This document shows positions 1-11,435 of a stretch of DNA of 64,000 bases, piece after piece. Origin of the DNA: a bacterium endosymbiont of Escarpia laminata (GTDB lineage Bacteria; Pseudomonadota; Gammaproteobacteria; Chromatiales; Chromatiaceae); assembly GCA_003660235.1 (NCBI GenBank), contig QGON01000068.1:62001-126000 (forward strand), in the 5' to 3' direction. The position numbers and the translations under genes are program-made. The notes under the pieces are model-generated. The model saw only the letters and a program-made list of their open reading frames with translations, was not told the origin of the DNA and searched no databases. Within the stretch, counting starts at the first letter, position 1. Each line of letters begins with the position of its first letter.

Positions 1-2922
<2,922 letters not shown>

Positions 2923-2934
2923 TCGACTTCTCCT

Positions 2935-4572
2935 TTAGTGGGCATGGCCATGGCCGGCCTCGGCCGGGGATGCGGCCGCCAAACGCACCAAATAGGCACC
3001 GCGGATAACCACCCGCTCGCCGGCGGACAGACCCTCACGAACTTCCACCCAATCCCCGTCCCTCAGCCCCAGGCGCAGCGGGCGCCGCTCGAAAGACTCA
3101 CCATCCAGCATCACGTACACCACGTCCTGACCGCCGTCGTCCACAATAGCCGATCGGGGGACGGCCACGGCCTGTGCTTTTTCACCGGTCACTACCCGCG
3201 CCTGGGCGAACATGCCGATACGCAAGGCCTCGTCCGGGTTGTCGAATTCGAAGATCAGCGGCACAGTGCGGCTCGCCGGGTCCACCGCCCCACCCAAGGC
3301 CACAGCGCGACCGTTCAGGGCGTGGGTGTCGAAAGTTTGCTCGAAGCCTTCCACTGCAAACCAGGCGCCGCTTGGAGTGCCCATGCGCCCCACATCTGCC
3401 TCAGCGATGCGCGCCTCGAGCCAAAGACGCTCGGGACTCACGACGTGGAACAGGGGGTCACCCTCCTGAACATAGCGTCCGGGGGCTGCCTGAACCTGGA
3501 CCAGGATGCCATCCAGCGGCGCCCGCAGGGGGATACCGCCCGTCGCGCCTGGATCACGCCGGTACTGACCCAAGCGTCTCTCCGCGGCCTCCAACTCCGC
3601 GCGGGCCACCTGCTCGGCGTTGCGCGCCTCGATCACCCGCTTCTTCGACACGGCCTGCTCCTTGAGCAGACCCTCCAAACGCCGGCGCTCCTGGCGTGCC
3701 AGGCCCAGGGCGGCGCGGGTCGTGCTCAGGGCAAGATCCAGCGAAGCCACATCCGTCTCCGCCCCCAGGTGGGGAATGATGTGGGACAGGATCTGCCCCG
3801 CCTTTACCGGCATGCCTATGTGGGGAAAGGTCTCACTCGCGGCCCGCAGGTGACCGGCGGTGGGGGCGCTGAGGAATGCCTCTCCGTCGGCCCGTGGCCG
3901 CACCGTGGCGGTCGCGGGTACGCTAACCCGTAGCGTGCGCAGAGCCACCTTGGCGATGGCAAAGTCCACTTGCCACTGCTGCTCTTTGAGGTAGGGAATG
4001 CCGCCTTCGTCTTCCTCCGCCACGGTCGAGCGCGCCGCCGAGGCGGCCGATGCATCCGGATATACCGTCACGGACCCCAAGTCATGGTGGCTGTCGAGGC
4101 CTTTGCCTTGCAGCCATACCGTGAGTTGGCGCTCGCCCGCCCGCCGAGGTACGGCTACCGGCCGGAAGATACCCGGAATGGACGGCGCATCAATGGTGAA
4201 ACGCTCCTCAGGCAGATCACCTCCCGACAAGATGATGGTTACCACCCCCTCCGCTACCGCCCGGAAGTCGTCGAGCCGGGTGAAATGGGCGGCGAAGGGT
4301 GAATCCCTGCCCACCGCCAAGGCAGGAAACTCCACAAACAGCTCGGCGTGGTCGGTAAAGTGGGTGTAGACCAAGGGCGGTTCGCCGTCGTCTCCGCCGT
4401 GGCCATGCCCCCCCGGTCCGTGGTCTTCCTCTGTTTCGTCGTGGGGTTTGTGTTCCGACAGGGCCATAGGGTCGTTGCAACCGCAAAGGGATGCGGTGAG
4501 ACGCTCCCAGGGCTCGCAGCCCGTAAGCAGCAGTGTGGCGGCAACAAGCAAGACAAGAAATAATGTTCTCAT
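2935..4572 (-). CDS. CusB/CzcB-type periplasmic adaptor (membrane fusion protein), His-rich lipoprotein
   Basis: Periplasmic adaptor that bridges the RND pump and the outer membrane factor. The 545-residue product opens with a lipoprotein signal ending LLLTGC, so it is probably lipid-anchored. Residues about 40-75 form an acidic, His-rich tract (HGPGGHGHGGDD), and the C-terminus ends HGHAH; both look like metal-binding additions. A central coiled-coil hairpin (about 270-345: many Leu, Arg, Glu, Ala) is flanked by the split lipoyl halves and followed by beta-barrel domains (PRSAIVDDGGQDVVYV), as in the HlyD/CusB fold. The start overlaps the stop of the TolC-like gene by 4 bases (ATGA), indicating translational coupling. 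The His tracts favour Zn/Co/Ni/Cu-type substrates, but this is inference. Confidence 0.9.
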   Translation of the reverse strand: MRTLFLVLLVAATLLLTGCEPWERLTASLCGCNDPMALSEHKPHDETEEDHGPGGHGHGGDDGEPPLVYTHFTDHAELFVEFPALAVGRDSPFAAHFTRLDDFRAVAEGVVTIILSGGDLPEERFTIDAPSIPGIFRPVAVPRRAGERQLTVWLQGKGLDSHHDLGSVTVYPDASAASAARSTVAEEDEGGIPYLKEQQWQVDFAIAKVALRTLRVSVPATATVRPRADGEAFLSAPTAGHLRAASETFPHIGMPVKAGQILSHIIPHLGAETDVASLDLALSTTRAALGLARQERRRLEGLLKEQAVSKKRVIEARNAEQVARAELEAAERRLGQYRRDPGATGGIPLRAPLDGILVQVQAAPGRYVQEGDPLFHVVSPERLWLEARIAEADVGRMGTPSGAWFAVEGFEQTFDTHALNGRAVALGGAVDPASRTVPLIFEFDNPDEALRIGMFAQARVVTGEKAQAVAVPRSAIVDDGGQDVVYVMLDGESFERRPLRLGLRDGDWVEVREGLSAGERVVIRGAYLVRLAAASPAEAGHGHAH

Positions 4573-5828
4573 GGCATATCTCCGGCGGGGCCGACCGCAA
4601 GATCCAGTTCAATCGCGGCTTGGCGGGCCTCGTGGGCCAAGGCAAGGGCCTGCGTATCTGCTTCCAGCGCCCCACGGTAGGCATCCACCAGCTCAAGAAC
4701 ACCGATTTCGCCGTTGTGGTAGGCGGCCTCGGCGATGCGCACCAACTTGGCAGAGGCCGCCGCAGCCTCCGACTCAAAGCGGCGGGCGTTATCCCTTGAC
4801 TTGCGCACTTTGCCCCATAGTCCCCGCACACGGCCATCGGCTTCGGCAAGAGCCAGTCGATACTCACTTTGGGTTACCCGGTGCCGCGCCGCAGCCCGCT
4901 GTCGATCCGCCGCTGCCTGGTCCGAAAACGGAAATGGCATCGAAGCGCTGAGCAGCAGCCCTGTACCCTCATTGGATCCGGAGGCCACGTGTTTGGCGCC
5001 CAGGCCCAGGGTGACATCGGGCATACGGGCGTGCTCGGCTGCCTGGATCTCCAGGCCATGTGCATCCGTGTTAGTGCGCAGTCGGGCCAGGTCCGGGTGT
5101 TCGGTCAGGCGTGCAAGCAGTTCCGCCAGAACGCCGGGCTCCGGGGGCAACATGGTCCCGGTCAGCTCATCGTACTCCGCTTCGCTATCGTCAGAACTCA
5201 GGATCAGCGCCAACAGGGAGGCCCTGGCGACATCCTTTTCCACCTGAATACGGTCGCGGCGGGCCTGGATCAACAGACGTTCGCGACTGATGCGCAACCG
5301 ATCGTATCCGGAGACATCGCCGGCGCGTTCACGCTTGCGCACTGCCGCCTCGACTCCGGTGAGCCGCGTTTCCCAGGCCTTCACCTTCTGTTCGAGGGTC
5401 TGCTGGTGCAGCACGGAGAAGAACCGACGGCGTATTTCAGCCACCCGCTCTGCGCTCTGCGCGGCATTCTCCATGCCTGTTGCGACGAGATGGCGCTCTG
5501 CCGCCTGGCGGGCCAGGTCACGGCGTCCGGAAAGAGAGAACTTCTGAGTCAACCAGATGGAATGTTCGGTGGCGTCGCCTGGATTCTCCTCACGAGTATA
5601 TTCCAGGTTCGGGTTCGACCGCATGGCTGCCTCCGTCACGTCACTCCAGGCTTGCTCCAGGCGGCCCGCATGCAGCTCCTGGAAGGCCGGGCGTGCGAGG
5701 CCGAGTTGCAGGGCCTGTCCCTCAGTGAGGGCAGTACTGGCTGCCACAGAACCGGCTGCCAGACTCAGGGTAAAAAGAATGAGAGCCGATCCGCTACCGG
5801 CGGATCGAAATATAAACAATCGATTCAT
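4569..5828 (-). CDS. TolC/CzcC-type outer membrane efflux protein
   Basis: Outer membrane channel of the tripartite efflux system. The 419-residue product has a Sec signal peptide (residues 1-30, ending SVAAS) and then the two pseudo-repeats of long amphipathic helices typical of the OEP family, with strands such as HSIWLTQKFSLSGRR and LLLSASMPFPFSDQ where the family's beta-barrel hairpins sit. Its length matches CzcC rather than the longer TolC of multidrug systems. It lies 3 bases after the M56 peptidase gene and overlaps the adaptor by 4 bases, so it belongs to one operon with the regulator pair upstream. Confidence 0.88.
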   Translation of the reverse strand: MNRLFIFRSAGSGSALILFTLSLAAGSVAASTALTEGQALQLGLARPAFQELHAGRLEQAWSDVTEAAMRSNPNLEYTREENPGDATEHSIWLTQKFSLSGRRDLARQAAERHLVATGMENAAQSAERVAEIRRRFFSVLHQQTLEQKVKAWETRLTGVEAAVRKRERAGDVSGYDRLRISRERLLIQARRDRIQVEKDVARASLLALILSSDDSEAEYDELTGTMLPPEPGVLAELLARLTEHPDLARLRTNTDAHGLEIQAAEHARMPDVTLGLGAKHVASGSNEGTGLLLSASMPFPFSDQAAADRQRAAARHRVTQSEYRLALAEADGRVRGLWGKVRKSRDNARRFESEAAAASAKLVRIAEAAYHNGEIGVLELVDAYRGALEADTQALALAHEARQAAIELDLAVGPAGDMP

Positions 5829-5831
5829 GGG

Positions 5832-6821
5832 TTATCCGATCAGATGATGCAGCAGGGATTCGATGCCGTGGTGATAAGAATCCAGGTTGGATGCCAATAT
5901 GAGCAGGAACACCGCCGCGAGCACTACGGCAGCCACCCTTAAAGGGGTGGAAAGGACGGGGGCGGCGGGTTCCAACAGATACACTATGCGCTCGGCGCTG
6001 CGATTGCCTCCAAAGCTTATGACGGACTCTGGTAACGTGGCTGTCCCGAGCCGCTCCACGCGCAGCAGGGTTTCGGCCACGCTCAGGCTGTCCCCACAGG
6101 CCGTGGCCGCTGCCTCGTCGCACGCCTGTTCTACCGCCAGGGCCAACTCCGACAGCAGGAGAGCCCGAAGCTTGCGGCCGTACATCAGCGATAAAGAGGA
6201 CGCAAGAGCCAGGCGCAGAGCATCACGACGTCGGGCATGGCTTTGCTCATGGGCCATCACAACACCCAGTTCGCTTGAATTGAGCCTGCGCAACATGCCA
6301 CAGGACATAAAGATGCGGGGGCGCAGCCAACCCAGACAGAAGGCCAGAGGATCGGCTAAATTCAGTTCGGTGTAGCCTTTCCCGGTGTCTTCTTTATTCG
6401 CACCCAGCATGGAAGCCATCTTGAGCGTCAGAGACGCCATCCGGGCAAAGTGGACGCCATGTAGTGAGAGAACGCCCAGCGCAGCCAGAGAAAACACCAG
6501 CGGCAGTCCGTCGCGGACCGGTTCTGGAGGATGGAGCAAGCACAGGTGCAGATGACCACCGCCGTGCACATGACAATGGTCGACCGGCACGCCTAGAAGG
6601 GTAAGGAGTGAAGGTGCGAAAAGCAGGAGCACACCCAACGCCGGCAATAGTACCGGTGCCACTGCCCAAGCCAGAAGCCAGAGGCCGCGCGGACCCGGGG
6701 TGATCCGCCGATAGCGTTCCAGTAGTATCGGCAACAGGGCTGCCCCCGCCGCTTTGACCACTAAGGCCAGGCCCAGCCATACCATTAGTGAAAATTGTAG
6801 GTTGCCAAGCACGCCGTTCAC
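5832..6821 (-). CDS. M56-family (BlaR1/MecR1-like) membrane metallopeptidase
   Basis: Membrane zinc metallopeptidase of the family that cleaves BlaI-type repressors on signal. The 329 residues contain about four hydrophobic segments (about 10-35, 45-75, 105-125 and 300-318) and the catalytic HEQSH motif within VVMAHEQSHARRRDAL at about residues 185-200. BlaR1 itself has a large extracellular penicillin-binding sensor domain after the last helix. Here only about 12-20 residues follow it, so the sensor is absent and the trigger must be sensed otherwise. It overlaps the BlaI-like gene by 4 bases (ATGA) and is followed after 3 bases by the outer membrane factor. That context makes it the likely signal transducer for metal efflux; this role is inferred. 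Confidence 0.85.
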   Translation of the reverse strand: MNGVLGNLQFSLMVWLGLALVVKAAGAALLPILLERYRRITPGPRGLWLLAWAVAPVLLPALGVLLLFAPSLLTLLGVPVDHCHVHGGGHLHLCLLHPPEPVRDGLPLVFSLAALGVLSLHGVHFARMASLTLKMASMLGANKEDTGKGYTELNLADPLAFCLGWLRPRIFMSCGMLRRLNSSELGVVMAHEQSHARRRDALRLALASSLSLMYGRKLRALLLSELALAVEQACDEAAATACGDSLSVAETLLRVERLGTATLPESVISFGGNRSAERIVYLLEPAAPVLSTPLRVAAVVLAAVFLLILASNLDSYHHGIESLLHHLIG

Positions 6822-7219
6822 TCGCCGTCTCCGGTCTGTGACGTTCGCCGCGCCCGGATTATCGTCTCCAAGCGGTTCAAGGTCTCGTCGTCAGCACGCT
6901 CTGCCAAGTCGGTGAAGGCCGCTAGAACTGCCTCCGATTCCCCTGCCCCCAAGGTCTCAACGACTTCACCGATCACCCGTCCAATCAGGTCGCCACGACC
7001 CACCCGCGGCCGATAGACGTAGGCGTGGCCGATCTTTTCCCGTGCCAGAAATTCCTTACGGAAGAGCCGTTCCAGGGTTGACTGGACCGTATTCGGAGAG
7101 ATGCCCCGCCGTTCGCCGATTGCAGCGTGCACTCTCTTCGTATTCAGTGGAGTGCCGGACCATAGCAGATCCATCACCTGCCGCTCCAGCTCACCCAGAA
7201 ACGGGCGCTTGATCATCAT
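6818..7219 (-). CDS. BlaI/MecI/CopY-family transcriptional repressor
   Basis: Dimeric winged-helix repressor, 133 residues, the normal family length. The N-terminal half carries the DNA-binding domain (LGELERQVMDLLWSG, then ISPNTVQSTLERLFRKEFL as the recognition-helix region), and the C-terminal half is the dimerisation helix bundle. It is the first gene of the efflux operon and is co-translated with the M56 peptidase. By analogy with BlaI/BlaR1, proteolysis of this protein by its neighbour would free the promoter in front of it. CopY-type members respond directly to copper, but no CxC metal motif is visible at the C-terminus here (it ends RARRTSQTGDGE), so the protease route seems more likely. 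Confidence 0.88.
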   Translation of the reverse strand: MMIKRPFLGELERQVMDLLWSGTPLNTKRVHAAIGERRGISPNTVQSTLERLFRKEFLAREKIGHAYVYRPRVGRGDLIGRVIGEVVETLGAGESEAVLAAFTDLAERADDETLNRLETIIRARRTSQTGDGE

Positions 7220-7266
7220 GAAGTCCTCGAAAATTAACTGGAAATTTGATTGGAAATCTGAGTAGA

Positions 7267-7304
7267 AGATTACGATACCATAAAACCGATTGTCAATCGG
7301 TTTT
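7267..7304 (-). promoter_or_regulatory. Promoter and palindromic operator of the metal-efflux operon
   Basis: A perfect 10-bp inverted repeat, AAAACCGATT / AATCGGTTTT with a 3-base centre (7282-7304), contains on the minus strand a consensus -35 hexamer TTGACA (7296-7291). A plausible -10 element TAATCT lies 18 bases further on (7272-7267). An operator covering the -35 box 63 bases ahead of a BlaI-like repressor gene is the expected arrangement for autorepression. Binding itself is inferred. Confidence 0.6.
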
Positions 7305-7578
7305 TCCGCGATTAACGGATCAGGTGTATACAGATGACACTGGAGAACTCCAGCGCAGAGGGTTATCCAGACGCTTGCCGCTTTCGATCAAATTCTCTTC
7401 GGTGCGCCACGCTGTATCCAACGATCCGGGCAAACGGGATTAATGTGTCTGGTTATCGGTGTAAGAATACTGTTGCCGTATCCTGCCCGGTCAGGGTCGT
7501 CGCGGAAATGTAAAGCTTGTTCCCTGCTAGTTGAATTTGCATCAAAAGCATCCACCAAACCAACGAGGGTTAAATGCC
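7305..7578. other. Intergenic stretch without a recognisable gene
   Basis: Between the efflux-operon promoter and the possible small lipoprotein gene. Short open frames exist on both strands, but none has a ribosome binding site, a recognisable motif or plausible composition. No hairpin or tRNA-like structure stood out. Confidence 0.4.
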
Positions 7579-7686
7579 GTGAGTCGCCTAGCAATCGTTG
7601 TATTGCTTTCCGCTCAAATTACCGGATGTGCTTGCTTGGCGTCGAAATCGATCAGCGCTACCGTGCCAGCGGCCTCAACCTGGTAG
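7579..7686 (+). CDS. Possible 35-residue lipoprotein (entericidin-like size)
   Basis: A very short frame starting at GTG, with GAGGG nine bases upstream. It would encode VSRLAIVVLLSAQITGCAC and a short tail, ending at TAG. The product has a positive N-terminus, a hydrophobic core and a lipobox ITGC, so it resembles a tiny lipoprotein such as an entericidin. The start is GTG and the frame is short, so chance cannot be excluded. Its neighbours (efflux operon on one side, HHE protein on the other) both point away from it, and it would need its own promoter. Confidence 0.3.
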   Translation: MSRLAIVVLLSAQITGCACLASKSISATVPAASTW

Positions 7687-7743
7687 TGATTGGTACTCTT
7701 CGAATTCTTTGTGGTTAGATAGGTTTTTGGGATGGACAAAAGC

Positions 7744-7767
7744 AAAAAAGGGGCCGAAGCCCCTTTT
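7744..7767 (-). terminator. Rho-independent terminator of the HHE/hemerythrin gene
   Basis: The stem AAAAGGGGC / GCCCCTTTT with a CGAA tetraloop is followed on the minus strand by a run of U. It lies 20 bases past the stop codon of the hemerythrin-type gene. Confidence 0.8.
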
Positions 7768-7787
7768 GATCAGCAATTGCTAAAGCG

Positions 7788-8237
7788 TTATTGCGCGGCA
7801 GACTCACCGTAACCGTAAATGCCGTTGGATTCGAGCGTAGGTAACAGAACGGATTGCTCACGTTCAATACGCTCATCCACCATATCGAAAATCTCGAAGG
7901 AGTCGGCAATAAAGTCATCGGTAAAGTTGAAGTCGCAATTCTTCAACCATTTCTGATGGTAATCGTCGAACTGCTTACGCATGGGTTTCTGACCATTGAG
8001 GAAGCCCCATGCCATGGATTTCAGCTTGGGATCTTCATGAGTCAGCAATTCAGGGTAGATTCCCTGATCCTGATCTGCCATATGGTCTTTCATTTTCGCT
8101 GATAGATCGCATATCAGCTGGTATGCGGTTTTTGCGTTGGGTCGAATCTTCAGCTGATCCTTGGTCATCATAGCCCGCAGGTCACTGATCATCTCATGCA
8201 GCTCTGCATGACGCGCTTTAAGGGTTTTAATGGACAC
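7788..8237 (-). CDS. Hemerythrin HHE-domain protein
   Basis: Four-helix-bundle protein with a candidate di-iron site. The 149 residues show the spaced His/Glu pattern of the family: RHAELHEMI in helix 1, MKDHMADQDQGIYPEL in helix 2, DDYHQKWLK in helix 3 and DERIEREQSVLLP in helix 4. Such proteins bind O2 or NO, or handle iron; the exact role here is unknown. I chose the GTG at 8237 because AGGAGG sits nine bases before it. A longer frame to 8297 exists but would place an Arg-rich extension of no visible function ahead of helix 1. The gene stands alone and is closed by a good terminator. Confidence 0.75.
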   Translation of the reverse strand: MSIKTLKARHAELHEMISDLRAMMTKDQLKIRPNAKTAYQLICDLSAKMKDHMADQDQGIYPELLTHEDPKLKSMAWGFLNGQKPMRKQFDDYHQKWLKNCDFNFTDDFIADSFEIFDMVDERIEREQSVLLPTLESNGIYGYGESAAQ

Positions 8238-8516
8238 TTCTCCATACCTCCTGAATTTCTGACAGGCGCGGAACCTCCGGAAAGGAAGCTCGCTCAAACA
8301 TCACAGCGGATTTATCCGCCAATATTTATCTCTGGATTCCTGATCTTGGGCCAGGTTGTTCCTGATGTAGGAATCTTGGACCAATTCCAGAGAAATGGCA
8401 ATAGGCTACTAATTTTATTGGATTTTTTTGATTTTTTTAGGGGGGTTAACCCTCATTGATTGATAAGGGAGTAAGGGAAAACCCCCGCTTCCTCTGAAGG
8501 TGTTTAGATTGATAGG

Positions 8517-9065
8517 CTATTTCGCGACCGCGTAGATGCCTGCGACATTGCGCAGATAACCCTTATAATCCATCCCGTAGCCAAAGACGTATCGGTCTTC
8601 CACCTTCAGGCCAGTGAAGTCAGCCTGAATAGTGCTATTCCTGACCCGCACTTTCTCCACCAGGACAGCGGTATAAACGCTTCGAGCACCTGCTTCCCTG
8701 CATGCATCCACAATTGCTGCCAAGGTGATTCCCTCATCCAGTATATCGTCGATGATCAGGATACACTCCCCTTTTAGGGAGGTGCTGGGATGGCCTATCC
8801 ATTCGAGCTGGGTTCCTGTTGTTTCAGCCCCATATCGTGTGGCATGGATATAATCCTGGCGTAGCGGAAATGTCAGACGGGTCAATAGGTGTCCCATCGG
8901 GATCAGTGCCCCGTTCAGCACACAGAGTACCACTGGATCTTCGCCTGCCAGCTTGCCGGTGATCTCAACCGCCATTCTGTCGAGTGCCTGCTCCACCACC
9001 TCCTGGGAATGTAGCAGATCAGCTGTTTGCATGACCTCAGCGGCCTGTTTCTGGGTAATTGCCAT
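8517..9065 (-). CDS. hpt: Hypoxanthine(-guanine) phosphoribosyltransferase
   Basis: Purine salvage enzyme that joins hypoxanthine or guanine to PRPP in the cytoplasm. The 182 residues carry the PRPP-binding motif ILIIDDILDEGITLAAI at about 100-115 and the later KVEDRYVFGYGMDYKGYLRN, as in the HGPRT family. The ATG at 9065 is preceded by GGAGA at 7 bases, which beats the GTG at 9083 that overlaps nagZ. The hpt-nagZ pairing is common in gammaproteobacteria. Confidence 0.9.
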   Translation of the reverse strand: MAITQKQAAEVMQTADLLHSQEVVEQALDRMAVEITGKLAGEDPVVLCVLNGALIPMGHLLTRLTFPLRQDYIHATRYGAETTGTQLEWIGHPSTSLKGECILIIDDILDEGITLAAIVDACREAGARSVYTAVLVEKVRVRNSTIQADFTGLKVEDRYVFGYGMDYKGYLRNVAGIYAVAK

Positions 9066-9079
9066 TATTCTCTCCGGTT

Positions 9080-10129
9080 TCACCCCAAATCCAGGTTGAG
9101 TGTGGTGCCCGACTCCACTGCCGACAGCGACTCCACGGCATTGATCCAGCGCGGATCCATATGCAGTTCCTGGCGACTGAAATGGCCGCGGCCATGCATG
9201 CGTATCAATCTGAGATGAGCTGCCGGATCATTGTACTCCTTTAAGGAGTCGAGTACTTCGGCAGCGGCATCCTGATTGTTGCAGACCAAAACCATGTCGC
9301 AGCCAGCCTGTAACGCTGTAAACGCCCTATCAGCATAGCTGCCCGCATTTTCCGCTGCTGCCATGCTCAAATCATCACTGAAGATAACGCCCTGAAATGC
9401 GAGCCTTTTCCGCAACACATCCTGTAGCCAAAATGAGGAGAAACCCGCCAATTCACTATCAACCCGGTCATAGATGACATGCGCAGGCATGATGGCTTCC
9501 AGGCCGAAGTGGATCATCCTTTCAAAAGGCCGGAGGTCTCCCATTTGAATATCCTCCAAACGACGATTGTCGATGGGTAGTGCCAGATGAGAGTCAGCCT
9601 CCACACCACCATGACCGGGAAAATGCTTGCCCACTGAGGCCATTCCTCCCTCACGTGCACCGTAAATCCAGGACTGGGAAAGTTGTGCCACAACCTCAGG
9701 TTCTGCTGAAAAGGCCCGATCACCGATCACCTGACTAATTCCCAAACCCAGATCAAGCACCGGCGCAAAGCTGAAATCGACACCGGCAGCACGCAATTCA
9801 GCCGCCATCAGCCAACCACCCTGCCCCGCCAGCTTCAGCCCCCTCTTTCTGTTGAGGACGTATTGCTCGCCATACCAGGCCAACGGCGGCAGGTGGGTGA
9901 AGCCGTCACGAAAGCGTTGCACTCTCCCGCCCTCATGATCCACGGAAATCAACAGATGAGGCTCCCGCAAGGCATGGATCTCAGATGTCAGTTCGAGCAA
10001 CTGCCCGGGAGTTTCGTAATTCCGGGTGAAAAGAATTACCCCTCCAGCAGCAGGATGCAGCAGACGTTCGCGATCTTCCGGAGATAGCGACCCACCACTC
10101 AAATCGAGCATGACAGGACCAAGGCTCAT
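9080..10129 (-). CDS. nagZ: Beta-N-acetylhexosaminidase, peptidoglycan recycling
   Basis: Cytoplasmic glycoside hydrolase family 3 enzyme that removes GlcNAc from 1,6-anhydro-MurNAc muropeptides during cell-wall recycling. Visible motifs are the N-terminal GPVMLDLSGG, LLISVDHEGGRVQRFRDGF, the catalytic His loop KHFPGHGGVEADSH and the nucleophile region IFSDDLSMAA. The ATG at 10129 gives a 349-residue protein aligned with E. coli NagZ (341). A longer frame to 10234 would add 35 residues not found in the family. No clear Shine-Dalgarno lies before the chosen start, so it is fairly but not fully secure. The gene ends inside the leader of hpt, implying co-transcription. Confidence 0.9.
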   Translation of the reverse strand: MSLGPVMLDLSGGSLSPEDRERLLHPAAGGVILFTRNYETPGQLLELTSEIHALREPHLLISVDHEGGRVQRFRDGFTHLPPLAWYGEQYVLNRKRGLKLAGQGGWLMAAELRAAGVDFSFAPVLDLGLGISQVIGDRAFSAEPEVVAQLSQSWIYGAREGGMASVGKHFPGHGGVEADSHLALPIDNRRLEDIQMGDLRPFERMIHFGLEAIMPAHVIYDRVDSELAGFSSFWLQDVLRKRLAFQGVIFSDDLSMAAAENAGSYADRAFTALQAGCDMVLVCNNQDAAAEVLDSLKEYNDPAAHLRLIRMHGRGHFSRQELHMDPRWINAVESLSAVESGTTLNLDLG

Positions 10130-10255
10130 AATGTTTTTCAGGTAAATTCCATTCAACTTTTTCCGCAGTATGCCGCAAAGATCATCAATGGAAAACATTA
10201 TGCGGTTTAAATCGTCCGTTATTTGAACTGTCAAGATGAGGAAAAGGTAACTACC

Positions 10256-10645
10256 ATGCGTCAGATCAGTGTTCTGCTGTTGTCACTGTTGTTGTTTGCC
10301 AGTTTGGCTTGGGCTGAAGATGAGGCGCCTCCCACAATCAGCTACTACGAGGTCAAACCCTCTCTTGTGGTTAACCTTGCCAGCGGAGGTAAGTACGCCC
10401 GCTGCGATATCCAGTTAATGACCAAAGATGATGATTTTCTGGAACAGATGAAACTTCACGGGCCGGCTATCCGCCATACACTGCTTATGTTGCTCTCGGA
10501 ACAGGATGGAAAAAAGATCAAGACCCCGGACGGCAAGGAAGCGCTCCGTAAGCAGGCAATGGATGCTGTCAGCACATTGATGAAGGATCTTGCTGGAAAA
10601 GACAGTCTGGAGGCACTCTATTTCACAACTTTTTTTGTTCAGTAA
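10256..10645 (+). CDS. Stand-alone FliL-like secreted protein
   Basis: Product of 129 residues with a signal sequence (MRQISVLLLSLLLFASLAWA, residues 1-20) followed by a domain like the periplasmic part of FliL: YYEVKPSLVVNLASGGKYARC, a helix with IRHTLLMLLSEQD, and a C-terminal strand ALYFTTFFVQ. Flagellar FliL normally keeps an uncleaved membrane anchor and sits among motor genes. Here the signal looks cleavable and there are no flagellar genes around. The ATG at 10256 has GAGGAAAAGG upstream and is preferred to the earlier frame start at 10223. It converges with and overlaps the last 23 bases of the permease gene. Family assignment is moderate. Confidence 0.75.
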   Translation: MRQISVLLLSLLLFASLAWAEDEAPPTISYYEVKPSLVVNLASGGKYARCDIQLMTKDDDFLEQMKLHGPAIRHTLLMLLSEQDGKKIKTPDGKEALRKQAMDAVSTLMKDLAGKDSLEALYFTTFFVQ

Positions 10646-11435
10646 AACGAATATCCAATTTATCACGCAGAAGATCACCCAGCAGGTTCAGCGTCAGCAC
10701 AACCAGCATGATTGCCAAACCTGGCGCCAATACCATATGTGGCGCCATCAACATATAACCGGCGCCATCGCGGATCATACTGCCCCAAGAGGCTTCCGGT
10801 GGCTGAATACCCAATCCCAGAAAGGATAATCCGGCCTCGGCAATGACCATGCCCGCGACGCCGAAGGTTGCCTCAACGATCAGCGGTGCGGCAATCAACG
10901 GTAACAGATGCCTGAACATGATCACCCTGGAACTGCTGCCCAGCGCCACCGCAGCCTGCACATGATCCCGATGTTTGAGGGATAGCGTCTGAGCCCGTGT
11001 CAAGCGTGCATAACCCACCCAACCGACAGCAGAAAGCGCAATCACCAGATTGTCGAGCCCCGGCCCCATCACCCCAGCCAGGGCAATTGCCAGCAGGATG
11101 CCGGGAAAGGCAAGAAAGATATCGATCACACGCACCAGAAAAAGATCCCAATAGCCACCTTTGTAGCCGGCGATCAATCCAAGCGTGGTACCCAGCAGAG
11201 CAGAGATCGCCACCACTCCGAAAGCGATGAGAAAAGATGTCCTGGCACCCGCGATCAATCGTTCGAGGATTGGCCGTCCCAGGTCATCATAACCGAGCAG
11301 ACTGTCACTGCCTGGCAGTGCAAGGATTTGTTCGAGGTCGATATGATTTGCTGACTGGGTCAAGAGTGGATTCAGGATCACCATGATGAGCCAGGTGAGT
11401 AGCACGATCACGGGGAACCAGAGGCGCATTAGCAT
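10623..11435 (-). CDS. ABC transporter permease, DppC/OppC family
   Basis: Inner-membrane permease of an oligopeptide/dipeptide-type importer, 270 residues with an N-terminal helix, a periplasmic loop and about five further helices. The loop LLGYDDLGRPILERLIAGAR at about 45-65 is characteristic of DppC/OppC. The ATPase-coupling (EAA) loop reads VALGSSSRVIMFRHLLP. Its first base overlaps the end of the upstream permease, so the two were made as a pair. No ATPase gene (dppD/dppF type) follows; the next gene downstream is on the opposite strand. Confidence 0.88.
   Translation of the reverse strand: MLMRLWFPVIVLLTWLIMVILNPLLTQSANHIDLEQILALPGSDSLLGYDDLGRPILERLIAGARTSFLIAFGVVAISALLGTTLGLIAGYKGGYWDLFLVRVIDIFLAFPGILLAIALAGVMGPGLDNLVIALSAVGWVGYARLTRAQTLSLKHRDHVQAAVALGSSSRVIMFRHLLPLIAAPLIVEATFGVAGMVIAEAGLSFLGLGIQPPEASWGSMIRDGAGYMLMAPHMVLAPGLAIMLVVLTLNLLGDLLRDKLDIRFTEQKKL

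Noticed and set aside
8330-8400. Direct repeats of the CTTGGRCCA and TTCCTGAT type upstream of the HHE gene
   Set aside because: Short and imperfect; could be regulatory but no known motif fits, so not reported as a feature.
8435-8455. GGGTTAACCC palindrome with flanking poly-T as a terminator of hpt
   Set aside because: There is no loop in the palindrome and the T run is on the wrong side for the minus-strand transcript.
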